Assembly (NCBI GenBank): GCA_002633025.1
Contig: NMRB01000388.1
Location: forward strand, 304,323-368,322
Length of the DNA stretch: 64,000 bases
Reading direction: 5' to 3'
Source of the DNA: Notospermus geniculatus
Taxonomy: Eukaryota; Nemertea; Pilidiophora; Heteronemertea; Lineidae
The notes below the pieces were generated by a model. It was not told the DNA's origin. It searched no databases and saw only the letters and a list, made by a program, of their open reading frames with translations. Made by a program: the position numbers and the translations under genes. Numbering within the stretch: the first letter of the stretch is position 1; each line of letters starts with the position of its first letter. Shown here piece after piece: positions 34,952-45,712 of the stretch.

Positions 34952-37900
34952 CTAGCCTTTAGTGCAATAGTCTTCAATGGTGAACGGCACCTTCTCGTTC
35001 TGAAAAACCTTTAGGAATGTACCATTGATTTTCAGTTGGTCTTCGCGTATAAAAAACAGCCTATCAAGGGAAGTAGGCATTCCATTGAAGCCACAGTAGG
35101 CGACTGTGGTGTAGGCCCCCCTGTGATCAAATGTCAGCCAATCCCGAATGTTCAGTTCAGGTAGTAACACTTCGTGCTGTGTTATCTTGTCCATCGAGTC
35201 ACAGGTGTCGCCCCACACAATAGTGGGGTACAACTCTGCGCTGTCGTCTTCTTCCAAGGGGATGGGACAGACGTCTAGACGGTCAAGTCCTACCTCACAT
35301 AAGAAAGCACCGTAAACACCATCATTGACGTAGTACACCATCTGCTTGTTTCCATTATTACCTTGTTTGAAAAAATAAAACAAAAGTATAGAGTCACGAG
35401 TTAATAGTCTAGGCCAATTCATACGATGCGTTTTGCGCTTTGCGCGTGTCCGTTTCCTGTGTGAGTGCGTGTAGAAAAAGTGTAATTTTATTGTTGGTAC
35501 CATGCATAAACATGGAACGGACAAGCGCAAAGCGCAAAAAACGGAGAAGTATAATTGGTCTTTACGGCCAATTCATACAATTTTCGCTCTGGTCTTTACG
35601 ACCAGAGCGAAAAGTAGGCCCCGATATATCTGCTCGAAGCGGTATCACCTCAATGTTGACACGATCTGTACCAAAGGCCTCCGGGAAATCCATATTGCTG
35701 TCTGCAAACTTACCTTCGTCACTACCGGTATCAGCGATTTTCTTGCCTACAATATTCACTGCTAGGGTGTAGGACTCCTCAGCAAAATACCGTCCTGGCT
35801 CGGCAATTATGTCGATACCGCAGCTCTCCGGGAAGTGCTTCTCAAGAGCCACGTTTATTACCTCACTCAGCTGTAAGCGAGAGCATATGATGAGGCTGGA
35901 GCAAGTTTTAGACGGCGCCCCAGCCCAGCTATTTCAAAGATTGGCGTTCAGTAATCGGCAACAGGTGCCGACGGTGGACGAGACACGGAAGTGTATTCTA
36001 TGTTCCACCGAAAATTGTAAAAAAATGTCATCTTTCGCAAATCGCCGGAAGCGCCTCCTAGCGGCTGTTATCGACAAGAGATCTTTTGGCAATATGGCGT
36101 TTCTGAAAGCCGAGTACCAAACGGTCCTGCATCGGGATTTAACACCGCGATGTTACCGCAAAAACTAGTGGGCACATTGTGATCGGCGGCACACCGGTCT
36201 TCCGCCGCTGTCAGATAACACTGAATCCCAGTGAAGCGATACCTTTTCAACGTTGATTTCCATATCCTCCATGCCTGGTAATCCTCCTCCAATATCAAGG
36301 ATGGTCATATCAAACCCGAGATTCTTGGCCTCGTCGATCACCTGGCGGGAGGCAGCTATCGAGATGGGGAAAGCCTCCAAAGCCAAACAATTGGAACCGA
36401 CGTGAAAACTGAAAAAGGTGGAAAGTCAATGACAGACGTCCCTGGCAGAAGGCAGACATGTCCCAGTCTGCTCAGTGTCCGTTTTTATTTCTCGACCGCC
36501 CAAATTATTCTTCGTAAAAGATGTACTCATACCAGACACCAACAACATCGAGTTCCAACTCCTTGGCCTTTTTGAGCAGAATGGAAGTTTCTTTCTTCCT
36601 GGCAGAAGGCAGACATGTCCCGTCTGCTCAGTGGCCGCCCAAACTATTGTTAGTAAAAGATGTACTCATACCAGACACCAACAACATCGAGTTCCAACTC
36701 CCTGGCCTTCTTGAGCAGACTGGAAGTTTCTTTTATTGTGCAACCAAACTTGTCCGACAGGGAAACGACAGATTCAAAATCCCCAGCTGTTATTCGCAAG
36801 ATCAACCTGAAAGACAATGAAATACACCACGCTAAGGAAATGTCCACATCACTACGCTAGATGGCGCGCATGCAGGACACTAGATGACACCACTGTGGGT
36901 GTGTTTTCTGCTCCCAAAAAGGAATGATGACTATATTGTTTTATTGTCGTTCAGGGGCCTGTTTCATAAAGTGACTTTAATTCAATGCATTTTCAATTTG
37001 GTTAAAGGTACATTAGCTTAAAGTCACTTTATGAAACAGGCCCCAGGAATCCATACGTCTGCGAGATAAGACGGATCTGGTTTGATCTTTAAATATCACC
37101 GGGTGATTCATATTTACCGCATATTCGGGGCAACTTTCTTGATTTTTTCCAACTCTTCAACGGAATCGAATGTGGTCAGTTGGATGCCACGCTTCACAGC
37201 GTATTCTAAATGCGAGATCTGTTTACAAGGATGGGCGTAGATGATACGGTCAGGTGATACGCCAAGGTCAAGAACGCGAGCAATCTCGTCCTGAAATTGA
37301 AATTCGTGCGGCAGTCCTTGGTGGTAACATAAAGGAATCAAACATTCCTTTATGGTGGTAAGTGACAATCGCAAGTCAAGTTCCTACGTGAGGTATAGCC
37401 GAGATAATGACGAAAGTGCAGTGGCAGCGAAAAAGAGATTTTGGTGAAAATGTCACTTATAGGCCTAGGCCTCTACGGCCTTATTTCGAGGACGATTGGC
37501 ATCCCCTGAACTAACTCCATTCACCGTTTATTTGGTTCATTCAGAGCAATAGAAAATAGAGGTTGCGACTCGACCGAGCCTCGATTTTGGTCTTTCGTTA
37601 CGGTCTCCTTCCCCCCCCCCCCCCCCCCCCCCCGGTGCTGGTCACCTACCACAACACTCGGGGTCGAGGGAGAGAGTACCTTTACAGGTTCTGTTTCCAC
37701 CAATTTATTCTGCCAGGTAATATAGGCCCTATATCACAGACTGACATATACCGGATCAAACTTGACAACGTCTTGACCTTCAACACGCAGAATTCATTGA
37801 GTAGATCATCAGAATGAGTTGTCCGAATTCCAGTTCTGTTTTGTTTTCAGCGTGAATGAAGTGACGCAATGTCTCATTGCAATCACAATTTCTTGTTGAC

Positions 37901-39074
37901 CCCAGATGATATTTACCAGGTCAAGTTCGACGTTGTTTCAATTGGTATCACAATAAGGTAGAGACCAGCATACATACCCTACTGGCGCAATCAAAATTGG
38001 TACCCAGCGTCTTCATAATAGGTATGATGTCATTGTTGCATTTCACGGCTGAAAATGAAATTTATCAATTCAACTGAAAACCTGGCTGACCTGCTCATAA
38101 TTCAAAACTAGAGCAAAAAGGCGACACACAAAATGGTCCTCCAGAAATTTAGCAAATTTTCGACCCCAACCGGGGTCTTCAGCTGGCACTTTCAAGTCGA
38201 GCTACCAGAAGTATAATGAGCTGGATCCAACATTACAAGTAAATCTATTTATTTCAGATGTATTTCAGATCTATTTATTTCAGATTTATAGTTCACAAAG
38301 CGCACCAGGGGCCACATGCACAATACATCTTATTTCCCTTAAACTATTGTTCCAAACAAAAGATATAAGATGTTTGGTGCATACGGCCCCTGGCACCAAG
38401 CCACTCCCTGAGTTATAAAACGTCTGGCCTCATCCAGACAAAAAGCAGATGTCATCGAGTGGTTTCGTAATTTGCAATTTTAATAACTTACATGTATTCA
38501 TAGCGGAGTTAATTGGGGCGAAATAATGAGTTCAGGCTTATGCATTGACGTTTTTCTGGAGGATTGCAGTGTGACTGTCCCAAAAAGAACCAATATTATA
38601 ATATTAAAATGGAATAATGCCATTTGTGCACTTAGGATTTTTCTTATACTAAAAATTATAAATGAGGCTCATAAAGGGTGATTTCGGTCATAGGCCACCG
38701 ATTGCCCAGCTGAAAGGCATTGTGAACACCCATTTAAGCCCCATTTATAATATTTATAATTTTTATTACTAGAAATATCCTAAGTGTACAACGGGCATAA
38801 AGCCCGCCGCACACTGGAGCTATCTGCTGAGCAAAAAGTCAGTCGCGACCATTTGCTCAGCAGATAGCTCGCGTGTGTGCGCGTATTTTCGGTGAGTTTT
38901 CTCCCTCGCGAGCAGGCAGAAAACTCACCGAAAAATACGAATTTACGCACATGTAAATGGTAGAAAGGAGAACCCACCATAATAGGGCTTCACTCTTGGC
39001 AAACGTTCGATGAAATATTCGTACTTCTCTATTATAGTTCCAATATCACAGACATAAAATGCCTCATCGTTTCC
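34952..39074 (-). CDS. ODC1: Ornithine decarboxylase (seven exons, N-terminus missing)
   Basis: Fold-type III PLP enzyme converting ornithine to putrescine, the committed cytosolic step of polyamine synthesis. Exons: 39074-38978, 38048-37978, 37290-37118, 36806-36672, 36408-36243, 35870-35714, 35361-34952; all phases agree, giving 402 residues plus stop. Visible landmarks: AVKCN with the PLP lysine, the helper FHVGSN histidine, the phosphate-binding DIGGG loop, AEPGRY, YYVNDGVYG, catalytic Cys in WGDTCDSMD, and the conserved GAYTT...FNG tail. All known catalytic residues are present, so this is a decarboxylase rather than the inactive antizyme inhibitor. The usual WGPTCDG reads WGDTCDS, an odd change. 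About 35-45 N-terminal residues, including the ATG, were not found between 39075 and the next gene. Introns hold several foldbacks; part of exon 36806-36672 is duplicated downstream. Confidence 0.92.
35413..35610. repeat. Two hairpins inside the last decarboxylase intron
   Basis: A 147-bp inverted repeat (arms around GCGTTTTGCGCTTTGCGC and its inverse) is followed by a short perfect hairpin (TTCGCTCTGGTC...GACCAGAGCGAA). Both fall between exons 35870-35714 and 35361-34952, starting about 50 bases before the last exon's acceptor in plus coordinates. Confidence 0.75.
36441..36738. repeat. 157-bp direct duplication covering half a decarboxylase exon
   Basis: CCTGGCAGAAGGCAGACATG begins at 36441 and at 36598. 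Each copy includes the 3' half of the exon 36806-36672 with its GTATGAG donor. The copy at 36441-36597 lacks the exon's 5' half and acceptor, so it should be a non-functional partial exon within the following intron. Confidence 0.9.
36954..37045. mobile_element. 92-bp MITE with GGGGCCTGTTTCATAAAG ends
   Basis: GGGGCCTGTTTCATAAAGTG is inverted at the right end (CACTTTATGAAACAGGCCCC). It lies in the intron between decarboxylase exons 37290-37118 and 36806-36672. Short palindromic elements with this kind of end are common in marine invertebrate genomes. Confidence 0.85.
37611..37634. repeat. Poly-C run of 24
   Basis: Uninterrupted C tract in a decarboxylase intron. Similar G tracts occur near 44364 and 55842, the latter next to an unresolved base. 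Confidence 0.95.
38305..38392. mobile_element. 88-bp palindromic MITE
   Basis: CCAGGGGCCACATGCAC at the left pairs with GTGCATACGGCCCCTGG at the right; ATCTTAT inner arms also pair. It lies in a decarboxylase intron. Confidence 0.75.
38560..38945. repeat. Palindrome followed by two short hairpins in a decarboxylase intron
   Basis: 38600-38790 is an imperfect inverted repeat (CACTTAGGATTTTTCT and its inverse-like partner, AATTATAAATG and its partner). It is followed by hairpins 38816-38870 (GAGCTATCTGCTGAGCAAA) and 38882-38938 (GTATTTTCGGTGAGTTTTCT). Confidence 0.7.
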
Positions 39075-39184
39075 CTATGAATATAAGGAGAGAAAAATGA
39101 GTTCAATTCACGATATTTTGATTTCGGTCCGGTAGTGTCAGCTGCAGAGCCATTTTCGTGAAGTAATGTCAGCGATCCTTAATT

Positions 39185-39335
39185 AGGGAGGTTTAGAAAT
39201 CAAACGATAAACGGCAACGTTAACGACAACGTTATTTTCGTACCGAAAATGCTGTATAAAATCTGGTGAATGTGTCGTATGAAAAATAACGTTGTCGTAA
39301 AGTTTACGTTTATCGTTTGATTTCTAAACCTCCCT
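39185..39335. mobile_element. 151-bp foldback MITE with AGGGAGGTTTAGAAATC ends
   Basis: AGGGAGGTTTAGAAATCAAA at the left is inverted at the right (TTTGATTTCTAAACCTCCCT); inner arms AACGTTAACGACAACGTT also pair. It lies upstream (minus-strand sense) of the first recovered decarboxylase exon, where the missing N-terminal exon was expected. Confidence 0.88.
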
Positions 39336-39599
39336 ATTGTTCCGGCAAACCGGAAAGTCAGCATGATGACCTCGACTCATTACTCACACATTGTAGATAG
39401 AGTGCAAACAGTGCGCCTTCTTACCCTTCCTCTCCCTAAATTCGTGGTTAGAGCCCTAAATTGGTAGCCTATACACCGTGGTTGTCAAATTTTCCCCATA
39501 TCTCAGTGATTCCATACAAAACACAAGTAAAGACACCATGCCATTTTAATACTGATATGGGAACACAGAGAAATCTGTCCCTCTCGTTTCACTCTGTTT

Positions 39600-39735
39600 T
39601 TTCTAGTATCCAGGGTCTTAGTTTTCTAGTAGGGTCTTATGTTTCTAGTATCCAGGGTCTTAGTTTTCTAGTAGGGTCTTATGTTCCTAGTATCCAGGGT
39701 CTTGTGTTTCTAGAGGTCTTAGGTCTTGGGTCTTA
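39600..39735. repeat. TCTAGTATCCAGGGTCTTAG minisatellite
   Basis: Alternating TAGTATCCAGGGTCTTA and TAGTAGGGTCTTATG units, degenerating into GTCTTAGGTCTTGG repeats at the right edge. The right edge overlaps the 3' end of the DnaJ reading frame on the minus strand. Confidence 0.85.
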
Positions 39736-40599
39736 GGTCTTTGCTTTCTAGACACCCTGTCGACATCCGCCATACCCATACCTGATCGGTGTTGCCTATT
39801 TCCGCTGCTAAAGAATCCAGCATTTTCAAAACCTCCGAATCCAAAATGGTCAAAATCGTCGCGGTCTTCTTCTGTGTCGTGAGAATCGCCATCACCGAAT
39901 CCATCTCCAAAGTTGAAAGTGAATCCTTGAGATTTTCCGCCCCGATGTTGGAAGCGATGCATATCCTCGAAGTCGGCGAATATATCGTGCATATCGAAGC
40001 TTTGCCGGAAGTGAGTCGATGGCCGACTGTTGGGGTCAAGGCCAGCTTCGCCAAATCTATCGTAGAGGTCGCGCTTCTCTGGGTCAGTGAGCGTCTCGTG
40101 TGCTGTAACACAACACACGTGATGAAATTAGAGTACAGCTACAGGCGCAGTTGCAGAGATGGGTGGGATTTTCTCAAATGGCGTTACCCCCTGATCGCTA
40201 TTAGTCCGTACGAGATCCAGGTGGGGACACAAATACCGTAGCCGCAATGCTGTCCAAGCATCGTTGACGTCACTGCTATACCCAAAATGCCCTCCCTACG
40301 GTCCGTAAGGAAATTACTCGGTAGGATTCGGATAAGACGTGGTGACGCAGAAAGATACCTGACCTTTATGGGATGAGATCTCCACGAAAAGCTATACTAC
40401 CTTTGGATACATCCATGAATTTTTGTTCAGCCCTAGGGTCACCGTTGTTTTTATCTGGGTGGTACATCGCCGCCTTCTTTCGATACGCCCTCTTTATGTC
40501 TTTGATGGAAGCATTCCTCCTCACGCCAAGTAACTCGTAGTAGTCGAGACACGAGGCCAGAGAGAAGAGGAGGAGGACAACTACAAGTTCTCCCTGCAT
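39687..40599 (-). CDS. DNAJB9: DNAJB9/ERdj4-like ER co-chaperone
   Basis: J-domain co-chaperone of the ER lumen that stimulates BiP ATPase and, in vertebrates, also restrains IRE1 signalling. Exons 40599-40401 (donor AAAG|GTAGTA) and 40102-39687 (acceptor GTTACAG) join in phase 1 to 204 residues, near the 223 of the human protein. Residues 1-18 form a signal peptide; the J domain follows at about 19-85, with the HPD motif at 47-49 (YHPDKN). The second exon encodes the DnaJB9-type Gly/Phe- and Asp-rich tail ([17 protein letters not shown]). There is no zinc-finger domain, which argues against DNAJB11. The last 15 or so codons are read from a minisatellite, so the C-terminus is probably altered. 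It is transcribed in the same direction as the decarboxylase, about 600 bases upstream of that gene's first recovered exon. Confidence 0.88.
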
Positions 40600-40663
40600 A
40601 TTGGTTGATCTGCCCTGGATGATAATTATGGTTTTAGTAAAAATGAGTGCGGAAACAACTTAG

Positions 40664-40752
40664 GCATCCTGAGAACATCAGGGGTTCTTAGCGCTCGCTC
40701 CCTTGGTCACCGCACACGGAGCGAGCAAGAACACCTGAAGTTCTCAGGATGC
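40664..40752. mobile_element. 89-bp foldback element, GCATCCTGAGAACATC family, copy 1
   Basis: GCATCCTGAGAACATCAGG and its inverse bound the element; GCTCGCTCC/GGAGCGAGC pair inside. It lies about 65 bases upstream of the DNAJB9-like ATG. A second copy is at 41338-41448. Confidence 0.85.
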
Positions 40753-41337
40753 AGCTTAGGATTCCCAGCTCCAAAACCAAATGAGAGGTTGTGCTTTCAG
40801 AAGCCGTGTTTCCATGGACGGATTTCAGTGGTGCCACGAAGACAGTTTAATACGCAACACATGGAAACGTGCATGCGATACATGTACATCATGTACATGA
40901 AAACATCGACGACGTTGCCAAAAAGGGAAAGAACTGATTGTACAGAGCCAAAATGTGTCATCCTTGAAACTTTCCACTCGAAGACGAACGTTAAGGGGGG
41001 GGGGCGGTTCCTGAAATGGAAAGCCTTGTTTTGGACAGCGTTCCGGAAATTGACTTTGCCCATTGACCAATGACGGGCACAGGAATAGACGAATCATATT
41101 CAACCACGTCAGGGAACAGTACGTCATAAATGCACGTGGACATCACACAGTAGGCTACCGTGTGGCAGCCGGTTGACGTGGTACTCAAAACGATGATTTC
41201 TTGGTATAAATGACTAATTGCGAGACCATACTAAACGTAGACTGGTCCCTTGCCTCGTAGTAATGCTCGTTTAATACGAGGACCAGAATCTCCACCAACC
41301 GCTTCAAGGGAAGAACGCACGTGGCCATGCACGTGAC

Positions 41338-41448
41338 CATCCTGAGAACATCAGGGGTTCTTAGTGCTCGCTCCCTTCGTCACCGCACACAAACGGTGAC
41401 GAAGGGAGCCAGTGCTAAGAACCCCTGATGTACCGGTACTCAGGATGC
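41338..41448. mobile_element. Foldback element, GCATCCTGAGAACATC family, copy 2
   Basis: Same ends as 40664-40752, with longer arms: CTCGCTCCCTTCGTCACCG pairs with CGGTGACGAAGGGAGCC. An extra TACCGGT interrupts the right arm. Confidence 0.85.
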
Positions 41449-41521
41449 AGGTGACAGTGATCGTCACCAAATAAGTAATAGTTGACAAATTCCACACCGT
41501 GCTTTGAAAACAAGGGCACCA

Positions 41522-41650
41522 GGACCCATATTCATAAAACCTTGCAAGGCTTAAGTTGCCTGCTAAAGTGCCTAGTTTGTACAGGCCAATGTACACAACT
41601 AGTAGGCTAGTAGCCAACTAAGCTAGCAAGGTTTTATGACTATGGGCCCA
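41522..41650. mobile_element. MITE with CATAAAACCTTGC ends
   Basis: GGACCCATATTCATAAAACC at the left and GGTTTTATGACTATGGGCCC at the right are inverted repeats; AGGCTTAAGTTGCC and a diverged partner pair inside. Confidence 0.8.
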
Positions 41651-41767
41651 ACGGATGACGGCACTTGGCGTACTGGTCTTAAACAATCGACCACTACAAC
41701 CAACCTGACTGAATTTGGGCGGTGGTTTCACCCTGAGTTTATAAAGCTGCCAGTCGGTCTCCCACGA

Positions 41768-41970
41768 TCACCGCAGTGACGTCGGTGAGCGAGAGGTACC
41801 CCTGGTGAACCCCCAGAATGTGGTGGTCTGTTTTTCGAGGTGTCCTGAATCAGAACAGTGTCAGCCGAAGCAGTGTTATTCTAGATGTGGGCTCAGACGG
41901 AATACAGGTCATTCATCGATCTAATAATGTAAAAGTACAGCGAATTACTTGAAATGTCTATGGCAAGCCG
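41768..41970 (+). repeat. Dispersed repeat fragment (pair with 44888-45180)
   Basis: GTGAGCGAGAGGTACCCCTG through GTCATTCATCGATCTAATAA recurs at 44888-45030. This copy has an uninterrupted target where the second carries a MITE. It contains a short Cys-rich open frame shared by both copies, too short to call as a gene. Confidence 0.8.
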
Positions 41971-42109
41971 TTTGTACATTAATGACAAAAACTAGGATTT
42001 TGTCTCATAAACTGGGTTTTTGTTAACAAAAACTCAGTTTTTGTCACAGATCAGAGGACAGATAAGCAGTTCGCCTCAGGTCGTTCCGAATGCAAAGGAG
42101 CAAGCAGTG

Positions 42110-42260
42110 AGTTGACCAATAGGTGTCACTACGGCCCAATTCAATGCATATAGCGGACCCATTCATTCTTGATTGAGCACCAATCAAGAGTTTCTTTTGT
42201 ATTGGTCTGCTGGAACTTTGCTGCCATCTTTTGGCAATAAGCGCGGCTGACTGCGCCTAT
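42110..42260. repeat. Dispersed repeat, diverged relative of 28930-29100
   Basis: Words such as TAGGTGTCACTACGG, TTGATTGAGCACCAATCA and CTTTGCTGCC match, in reverse complement and with substitutions, the right edge of the duplicated block near 28930-29100. Confidence 0.65.
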
Positions 42261-42989
42261 TCACCATTGCTGATTTCAGTACGGCTACGCTGACTGCAAT
42301 GACGCAAACGACTGCCCATATAGTTTTCTACGGTTAAGTTGCCCATAGAGAGTCAACTCACGCGAGGAAAAAGCAGCCCCTTTAGTAGACTTTTCAATAA
42401 ACTATTTATACATGTAGTTAATTCTTGGTGCACAGTCGGCACATTAATATGCCTAGCTAAAACAGATTTACATACTTCCCAATTAATCCTTCACAAAAAT
42501 TTCATGAATAAAATACATGTATTATATAGGATGGGTTTCTATATGAGGGGAATCCAATCATGCAAAATGAACTATGATATAAATTGCGATCTAGCCCTTT
42601 TTACACGGTGCTGGTTCGAGGAAACCTACCTCCACCCTCCTCGGGCGGGTTCGGTTCAGGATGGATTGATCGCTTTTACACGGTGCGGGTCACCGAACCC
42701 GCCTCGATCTAGTTCGAGGTCGGTTCGTTCAAATGCGTGCCACCAGATGGCGTGTATCAGCATTTACGAGGAAGGTGGAGGTCAGTTGTTTCGCTTTTAC
42801 ACGGGGAAAAATAACCGAACCCTCCTCGATCTAATCTCGATCCGGAACGCACCGGCACCGTGTAAAAAGGGCTGAATGAAGCGCAGGTTTCCGGTTAAAT
42901 TTACATTCAAATTACATTACATTCAATGTTTGTAAACGTGGATGTTTACATTACGTTATTTTGGACTTTCGGGACATGCCAACCCACCA
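42259..42989. repeat. Direct duplication, copy 1 (pair with 43096-43850)
   Basis: ATTCACCATTGCTGATTTCA starts at 42259 and at 43096; the copies end at ACATGCCAACCCACCA. Each carries a complete AGCCCTTTTTACACGG element. Differences are substitutions and short indels such as extra TACATGTA words. Confidence 0.9.
42593..42873. mobile_element. 281-bp MITE with AGCCCTTTTTACACGG ends, copy 1
   Basis: AGCCCTTTTTACACGGTGC at the left is inverted exactly at the right (GCACCGTGTAAAAAGGGCT). TTTTACACGG recurs internally. Long open frames across it (over 100 codons in both copies) have no domain and reflect lack of stops in a GC-rich palindrome. Confidence 0.9.
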
Positions 42990-43095
42990 TACAAACATTT
43001 TGGCACGCTGCCAGCGGTTGACCAGAAATTTTGGTCAGGTCGCAGCCCTTTCCAGAGATACCTTCGGATGAGGTAGATCTGGTAACGAGATTGCT

Positions 43096-43850
43096 ATTCA
43101 CCATTGCTGATTTCAGTACGGCTACGCTGACTGCAATGACGCAAACGACTGCCCATATAGTTTTCTACGGTTAAGTTGCCCATAGAGAGTCAACTCACGC
43201 GAGGAAAAAGCAGCCCCTTTAGTAGACTTTTCAATAAACTATTTATACATGTAGTTAATTCTTGGTACAGTCGGCACATTAATTTGCCTAGCTAAAACAG
43301 ATTTACATACTTCCCATTGGCAATTAATCCTTCACAAAAATTTCATGAATAAAATACATGTAATAGGATGGGTTTCTATATGAGGGGAATCCAATCATGC
43401 AAAATGAACTATGATATAAATTGCGATCTAGCCCTTTTTACACCGTGCTGGTTCGAGGAAACCTACCTCCACCCTCCTCGGGCGGGTTCGGTTCAGGATG
43501 GATTGATCGCTTTTACACGGTGCGGGTCACCGAACTCGCCTCGATCTAGTTCGAGGTCGGTTCGTTCAAATGCGTGCCACCAGATGGCGTGTATCAGCAT
43601 TTACGAGGAAGGTGGAGGTCAGTTGTTTCGCTTTTACACGGGGAAAAATAACCGAACCCTCCTCGATCTAGTCTCGATCCGGAACGCACCGGCACCGTGT
43701 AAAAAGGGCTGACATACATGTACGTTAGTAATGAAGCGCAGGTTTCCGGTTAAATTTACATTCAAATTACATGTACATTACATTCAATGTTTGTAAACGT
43801 GGATGTTTACATTACGTTATTTTGGACTTTCGGGACATGCCAACCCACCA
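43096..43850. repeat. Direct duplication, copy 2 (pair with 42259-42989)
   Basis: Second copy, separated from the first by about 105 bases. The element copy inside it is at 43430-43710. Confidence 0.9.
43430..43710. mobile_element. MITE with AGCCCTTTTTACACGG ends, copy 2
   Basis: Same structure and length as 42593-42873. It arose with the surrounding duplication rather than by a separate insertion, since both flanks match. Confidence 0.9.
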
Positions 43851-44887
43851 AATTGAATACTTTCGGTATCAAGAGAGTTTCTAGAGGGGCATGCCACCAA
43901 CAAATTACTCATAAGACAAAGAAAGACTGGACACAAACAAACAAAAGATTTTCGTTGCCCGCGAAAATACCGGTACTCGTGATACATTAATTATCGTTAA
44001 GAGTGAATTTTTCTAAGATAGGCCCCCAGTGGAAAATAACCCCTTCCGAATGGGTTCAAATATCAAGGCATGTTGGTTAGAGGCCAAATAAGAATTATAT
44101 GCGAAGTTTACTAAAGTTAACCCTTCCCCTGTGGCGCAGGCCACGCCCAAAAGTTTATGGCAGTTTTGCGCTCAGAGGTACAGTACCTTTTCCTGGATTT
44201 ATCTCCATTCCGGTGTAATGTGTGAGAATGCCCCCCGTATGACAATGTCCGCTTTATTGTTCGGCGGGCACTCAAATACAGAAAGACATGTTGATCAGTG
44301 CCTCCCTCATTGTCACGTTGCCGCTTATTCCGTCAATCTTTTGTTTGGGGGCATTGGCAAACGGGGGGGGGGGGGCTTGGTTGACGGGAAACCGTCAAAT
44401 ATATCCAAGAATATACCCAAAGAAATTTTCAAAATATTTTGGATCAAACCAGTAGGTTATCTATATCCAGGTTTGATGATTTTTTGTAAAAAGAATTTAA
44501 AAAAACACTGGTTAGTATTTCAAATTGATTATTTTGACTCGTGCTGCCACCTATACTTAGTCCAAGATTCCTGGATTAGCAACCGAAGCTGATTCCAGGG
44601 GTTAGTGAGCGAGTGGTCCGAGGTTGTCTGAGCGAACTATACCCCTGGGGACGAGGTTGTGGACCTCAGTGGTGACAGGCACAGACTGGCACTCCAGAGT
44701 CCATGTGCTAAGTTTGGCCCACTGTGCCCCACCACTAAGTGGCCCACTGTGTACAAGCCATACCAAACTGACGAACTTCAAAATGGCTGCCAAGCACATG
44801 GTAAAATATCAAAACCTATTGGGACCAAAGTTGCTCGTTTAGATACTCTTTGTACCAGTATCAACAATTCCTTGACGTCTGTACATC
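43851..44887. other. Stretch with no recognised gene
   Basis: Contains a G run near 44364-44376 and GC-rich sequence, but the 153-codon frame at 44131-44592 has no domain and no splice support. Confidence 0.4.
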
Positions 44888-45032
44888 GTTGTGAGCGAGA
44901 GGTACCCCTGGTGAACCCCCAGAATGTGGTGGTCTGTTTTTCGAGGTGTGAATCAAAGCGGTGTGAGCCGAAGCAGTGTTATTCTAGATGTGGGCTCAGA
45001 CGGAATACAGGTCATTCATCGATCTAATAATA

Positions 45033-45160
45033 GGGAGTTTTCGCTAAGCCCCCGAAACGCCAACGCGAACGCCTACCCTTTTGTTCGATGCTCTCTTCGT
45101 GGCATCGAACAATGGGATTGGCGTTCGCGTTGGCGTTTCGGGGGCTTTGCGAAAACTCCC
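45033..45160. mobile_element. GGGAGTTTTCGC foldback MITE, copy 2
   Basis: GGGAGTTTTCGC to GCGAAAACTCCC, flanked by TA on both sides. The paralogous locus at 41930 reads straight through without it, so filled and empty sites are both present. The interior contains GTTCGATGC and its partner. Confidence 0.93.
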
Positions 45161-45388
45161 TATTACTTGAAGTGTCATCCTCTGTGGTGATGCCGATAAC
45201 ATTCATCGCGCCCGTAAATCATAAATGAGTCGGCCTGCTTACGGACCTCTCCATCCCTACTTGTAACAAAACACTATTGATTCTACTAGCCCTATGGTTA
45301 CAAGTTCAGTACAATGGCCGATTATCAAAGGCTGTCGCTGTTTTCATTTACAAAGTGTACATCGATCGATCATGGATGGGCGCCGTCC

Positions 45389-45640
45389 TTGCATATTTTC
45401 CTGTCCTTGCATATTTTCCCTTCCTTGCATACTTTCCCTTCCTTGCATATTTTCCCTTCCTTGCATAATTTCCCTTCCTTGCATATTTTCTCGTCCTTGC
45501 ATATTTTCCCTTCCTTGCATATTTTCCCTTCCTTGCATATTTTCCCTTCCTTGCATATTTTCCCGTCCTTGCATATTTCCCTTCCTTGCATATTTTCCCT
45601 TCCTTGCATATTTTCCCGTCCTTACATATTTTCCTGAGAG
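45389..45640. repeat. 18-bp minisatellite, about 14 units
   Basis: Units of CCTTGCATATTTTCCCTT with small variants (CCCGT, CTCGT, one 17-base unit). Since 18 is a multiple of three, every frame on both strands stays open as six-residue repeats; these are not treated as genes. Confidence 0.95.
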
Positions 45641-45712
45641 ATGTTACACGTCGAGCTACTCGTTCAAGTCTAAGCGAAGGAGTAGCCCGACGTGTAACAT
45701 TTCTCAGTGTTT
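45640..45712. repeat. 73-bp hairpin abutting the minisatellite
   Basis: CTGAGAGATGTTACACGTCG pairs with CGACGTGTAACATTTCTCAG; the inner arms GAGCTACTCGTTC-like also pair. It begins exactly where the 18-bp array stops. Confidence 0.85.

Noticed and set aside
42339-43712. Two parallel open frames of 178 and 114 codons at 42339-42875 and 43368-43712
   Set aside because: They run across the palindromic AGCCCTTTTT elements inside a duplication; similarity between them reflects DNA duplication, and no protein motif is present.
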